Source of the DNA: Acanthacorydalis orientalis
Taxonomy: Eukaryota > Arthropoda > Insecta > Megaloptera > Corydalidae
Direction: 5' to 3'
Assembly (NCBI GenBank): GCA_034766995.1
Contig: CM068313.1
Span: 18,368,012 to 18,432,011, forward strand
Length of the DNA stretch: 64,000 nucleotides
Shown: positions 60,021 through 64,000 of the stretch, piece by piece
Position numbering within the stretch: the first letter of the stretch is position 1
Layout of the letters: each line of letters begins with the position of its first letter
The notes under the pieces: generated by a model
The model's database searches: none
Told to the model about the DNA's origin: nothing
The model's input: the letters and a program-made list of their open reading frames with translations, nothing else
Translations under genes and position numbers: made by a program

Positions 60021-61133
60021 GTGTGACTCGGTTATGTGGTATTCAAAATGTGTAACCTTTTTATCACATGTATTATACATTCTGTGATATTAACTACTAT
60101 TCAATAATTAACTTACGTAATTGAATTTTTTCTCATAGTTTATTTTATTATAATATCATATTAATCGTATGGTAAAAATTCCTGAAATTTATAACTACAC
60201 CGTGTTTAAATTAAATTATTTATTACACCATCTTTAAATTACCTGTTATGTATAAGACTGGTGTACGTTTATAACAGTATTAATAATAAACTTTCTTTCT
60301 CTATATATATACACACATGTTAATATATGTATGTATAAATATATAATATTATATAGTACATATTCGTACACACGTAGCATGGTTGTGACATATGTTCATG
60401 TTGAAAATTTTAATAGATTTAATCTTCAATTAGTTGAATTAGCTCATATCGTACTGACGAACGAGCAATGTAATTGAATATTTCACGTCCAATTGATTAA
60501 TCTGAAAGCGAAGTAAACGTGATAGTTTCATGTTTCTGCCCTAAGTTTTACCACCCACTGAACTACTACCCAACCCGGAATCATGGTCGCACGCTTCTCG
60601 AGAAACAATTTGTGGTAGAATTTTTATAGGCTGCTGGTTCATTTCAGCTATGCTATAATAATGTAATATTATATTACATCATATACGTTTTATGTGTTGT
60701 TATAAAACATCAAAATAATGATGAAGACATATCAAGCTTGTATGGCCTTTTGTCCGTGTTCGACACCCCCTGTGATCATCTTTCCACGAAACATCAAATT
60801 TAACTGCTCTTCAAGTGAAAAAGATGAACATTCTATACATTCGCGTTCTTTTTCATTTGCTAGTTTATTTATGTATGTATGGTGTTTTTATCTGAACGTA
60901 AGGAACATTATAGCTCTGTTATATAGGAAAAATAAAGTGGTAAATAAGAATAGCGGGGAACATAACTTTTCATAGAATTTATGATAAACCTGCTTTCTAT
61001 CGAATGTGCACAATTTATTTAGTGTGTCTCATTCTTGTATGTTTTACAGTTCTTTTTTGTATCAAAATGTAAGATGCTGGTATTGACAACATTCACTTTT
61101 ACGCATGACTTGTGAAATTTCACCTTTTTAAGC

Positions 61134-61242
<109 letters not shown>

Positions 61243-61955
61243 TCCGAGATTATTGTTAAATATTAAAATATAGTTTTACTCGATATTTTAATATTAAAAA
61301 TGGAGATAATTGAATGATGGATAGCAGATAGTGAAAATTAGAAGTTTTTTTTCTAAAACTACATTTTATTAAAAGACACATTTTTGAAGACATATTTTCG
61401 TTAAAGGCATTTGCATTGAATAATATTCGATGTTAACAAGGTTTTAAAAACTGCAAAAAATAATCCTTTCTATTTTTGGTAGTAATTTATGGAAATGTAC
61501 TGCGAAATACAGCACCAGTTGTTTTAACAAATTGATTTTAATTATCGTAATAATTTTTAGTTTGCATGTCAACTTATTCTATAGAACAAAGAATAAACTT
61601 ATGTAATTTTATTATTTCATAAAAAAGTTACTAATCCGAATGAAACATTTTATAATTTTTTGATATATTTAGAAAAAATATAATATGTTAAAATAAAATT
61701 TATTATATTTTTGATAAAACCAAAATTAATGTTGTATTTTCTCATTTTTAAATTATTATTTATTTTATACAATTGAATATATTATAAATTATAGTACACC
61801 AAATATTATTTTTTTTAGTTAATTTTATGTATGTATTCTTTTACTTTAATTATTCGAAAAAAGTTATGATTGAAATTCAAAGACAAAGATGAATATAAAT
61901 TATTATGAAAATGATTGTATAATATACACGTATTATTTTATGAATGCTTTTAAAC

Positions 61956-62003
<48 letters not shown>

Positions 62004-62762
62004 AATATATACGTGTATGTGTGGATATATTTTTGTGAAAACATATGTTTTAAGATTTATTTATTTAGAATGCTAGTCCAAAGTTTAACTTTTTACTTCC
62101 ATGATACATTCGTGTTTATTAAAAATTAACAATTGTGGCACAACTTGAGAATATAAATCTTTAAATGTACACATAAGTACGCACACTTCTGTATACATAT
62201 ATAGACACACACACACATCGTATGTGCATACATAAATAATAAAGAAATATTCTTTAATTTTTCAATGATCAAAATGCAACGTAACATGATCTGTTACAAT
62301 CTTACTAAATTATATAGAATTACTATTTAATTATATAGAGTTTTTTTTTTTTAAAAAATAATATTTTCGTACATATAGTTAAATTTTGTGTTTTATTTGT
62401 ATCAAAAAAATCGAATTTCGTCAAAATTTAATGCATATACAAAAAATATACATTTTCATATCTATGTTTCAGTATTGCAGAAAGTGTGTTATCTCAAAAC
62501 AGTCATATACTTTTATATATTACTTTTCTATATCAATGTTGTGTTCAGTATTGTTTTGACTTTTTCTGATCTGATAGTCGTGGGAATAAAAACATTTTCA
62601 TTCGTTCAGTTCTCTCGTAAATATATGATATTTTATGATCAAATGTATAAAGATTTATTTCAATTCAAGTCATAGATTTTTGTGACATGTTTCTGCTGAG
62701 GGATGTGAAAAAATCATTGCATTCGCTTTATGTAATTTATTTAAAGTGTTTAAGTTTATCCA

Positions 62763-62821
<59 letters not shown>

Positions 62822-63358
62822 TTATTTATTTATTATGTGTGTGTGCAGTTTGGCGCTTTTTAGTTATAGAAAAACTTATTTTCAATATATTTTTAGTTGT
62901 TAGTTTTAAATAGATTTATTAATATTCAAAGAAGATTTGTTGAAGTGATGTACAGTATTATAAATTAATTTTTGTTTTATACTTGTTTTATTTATAAATA
63001 TTTAATTATTCTAGACAAACATATATCCACATACTTAATTGTCTTACATATAAATTCCATTTGTAAATGGATTAAAACATACGACAACGGCATACTAATT
63101 TGTAAAACTATTAACTATTAATTTGTGTAGAGTACTGATTTTAGATTATATTTGAATAAAGTATTATAAATTGTCAATCAAGTTAAATGATTTTAAATTT
63201 ATTGAAACAAAATTGTATTTCATTGTTCAAGTCTAACATTTTACAAATCATTCTTAATTAACAAATTTAAATCTTTCTGAGGGGTTGAATAATGATGTAT
63301 ATATTTTTAAAAGAAAATATTAAGAATAACACCGAGAACAAGTGACTTAATAATTTAA

Positions 63359-63476
63359 CTATAAGTACTGACTGAAAAAAGCTCTTCTGAGTCCTCCTTG
63401 CACCAGCACTCTTTTTTCAATATCGTGTAAAAAATCATATTGAGTCGTTATGACAGTTTCGCTTGATCGAATATTT
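63359..63476 (-). CDS. Possible terminal exon of an unseen minus-strand gene
   Basis: On the minus strand a credible acceptor (TTTACTATTATTTGCAG, with a branch-like TACTAT) precedes 118 nt that are open to a TAG at 63361-63359. In the open frame it reads NIRSSETVITTQYDFLHD then IEKRVLVQGGLRRAFFSQYL. The composition is more coding-like than the surrounding DNA, and the peptide is not low-complexity. I do not recognise it. If real, earlier exons lie to the right of the window. The same frame also runs on upstream of the acceptor to a Met at 63574, so a single-exon reading is an alternative. Confidence 0.3.
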
Positions 63477-64000
63477 CTGCAAATAATAGTAAACGATAAA
63501 ATAGGGAAATTTATATGATCATGATATATTTTCTGTACTGTATGATAATGTACGATTGTATTGAAACCACCCACTCAGCGTCATAAATATTTAGTGTTAC
63601 TTTCACTTGAATGTAAAAAAATATATATAACATTCTCCAATTTTATGATCGTCAGTGTTTTATGTGTATGTATTAAATAAAGTATTAAAATTTACGATAT
63701 AAAAATCTGACCATATAATAAATAAATGGGGAAAAGTCAAGCATATATATTTTTTATTAGCACTTATGATATGCAGCTGCTGTGTTTTTAACGTATTGTA
63801 CGATAGTACGTAGTGATGATAAATTTTTTGCATCAATGTTTATTGGAAAATTTTTATTGCTTCCTTAGATAAATTTAGAAACCAATGAATAAATTTTTCT
63901 TTTGAGGCTGTTGTTTGAAATATAAGATGTTTCCAGAAGCGTCTGTTCAATATATGTTTCAAATAGTTGTTGAGTCAACATTTTTATTCTCGTATAAATA

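Noticed and set aside
60718..60975. 85-codon plus-strand ORF
   Set aside because: No recognisable domain, no splice signals and atypical composition for a short secreted or membrane protein; chance cannot be excluded.
62388..62675. 95-codon ORF with hydrophobic stretches
   Set aside because: The Phe/Ile/Tyr richness follows from AT-rich DNA; no family resemblance to odorant receptors or other membrane proteins could be shown.

Overview
This is a very AT-rich animal nuclear window. It has spliceosomal introns, GT-AG junctions, mariner-type, hAT-like and TTAA-flanked repeats, and more than 50 (TA)n microsatellite tracts. The coding content and transposons point to an insect, possibly a hymenopteran, but I cannot name a species. 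Four multi-exon protein genes can be reconstructed by joining exons at consensus splice sites with compatible phases. All read as intact except where noted.

Layout. 1-9255: AT-rich DNA with many TA tracts, a decayed mariner transposase, and one small MITE-like element. 9256-13294 (+): an eight-exon malate synthase (555 residues) with all recognisable catalytic residues. This is notable because most animals lack the glyoxylate-cycle enzymes. 14339-15492 (-): a five-exon AN1 zinc-finger/UIM protein of the ZFAND2 (AIRAP/AIRAPL) family ending in a CaaX box. 15493-15833: a 341-bp head-to-head promoter shared with the next gene. 15834-35038 (+): an eleven-exon MTMR6/7/8-type myotubularin phosphatase (692 residues) with a C-terminal FYVE-like finger. 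Its first intron is 15.7 kb and contains a candidate structured RNA and an unrecognised, exon-like GC-richer ORF. 36351-39316 (+): five exons of the mitochondrial electron-transfer-flavoprotein:ubiquinone oxidoreductase (ETFDH). The terminal exon, carrying three of the four Fe-S cysteines, was not found in the window. 39317-64000: about 24.7 kb without a confident gene. It is either the last ETFDH intron or a gene desert, full of TA tracts with scattered GC-richer islands, a solo mariner terminal repeat, an hAT-like element, a TTAA-flanked MITE and a possible minus-strand terminal exon at 63.4 kb.

The four genes do not form one pathway. ETFDH feeds electrons from fatty-acid and amino-acid oxidation to ubiquinone, and malate synthase would consume acetyl-CoA and glyoxylate, so both touch acetyl-CoA and lipid metabolism. 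The myotubularin (endosomal phosphoinositides) and the ZFAND2 protein (proteasome/ER quality control) share only a promoter region. The strongest leads are the intact insect malate synthase without a canonical peroxisomal signal, the large TA-rich introns, the structured-RNA candidate near 17.7 kb, the exon-like ORF at 21.5 kb, and the missing ETFDH terminal exon. All protein calls rest on remembered family sequences; no search was run.
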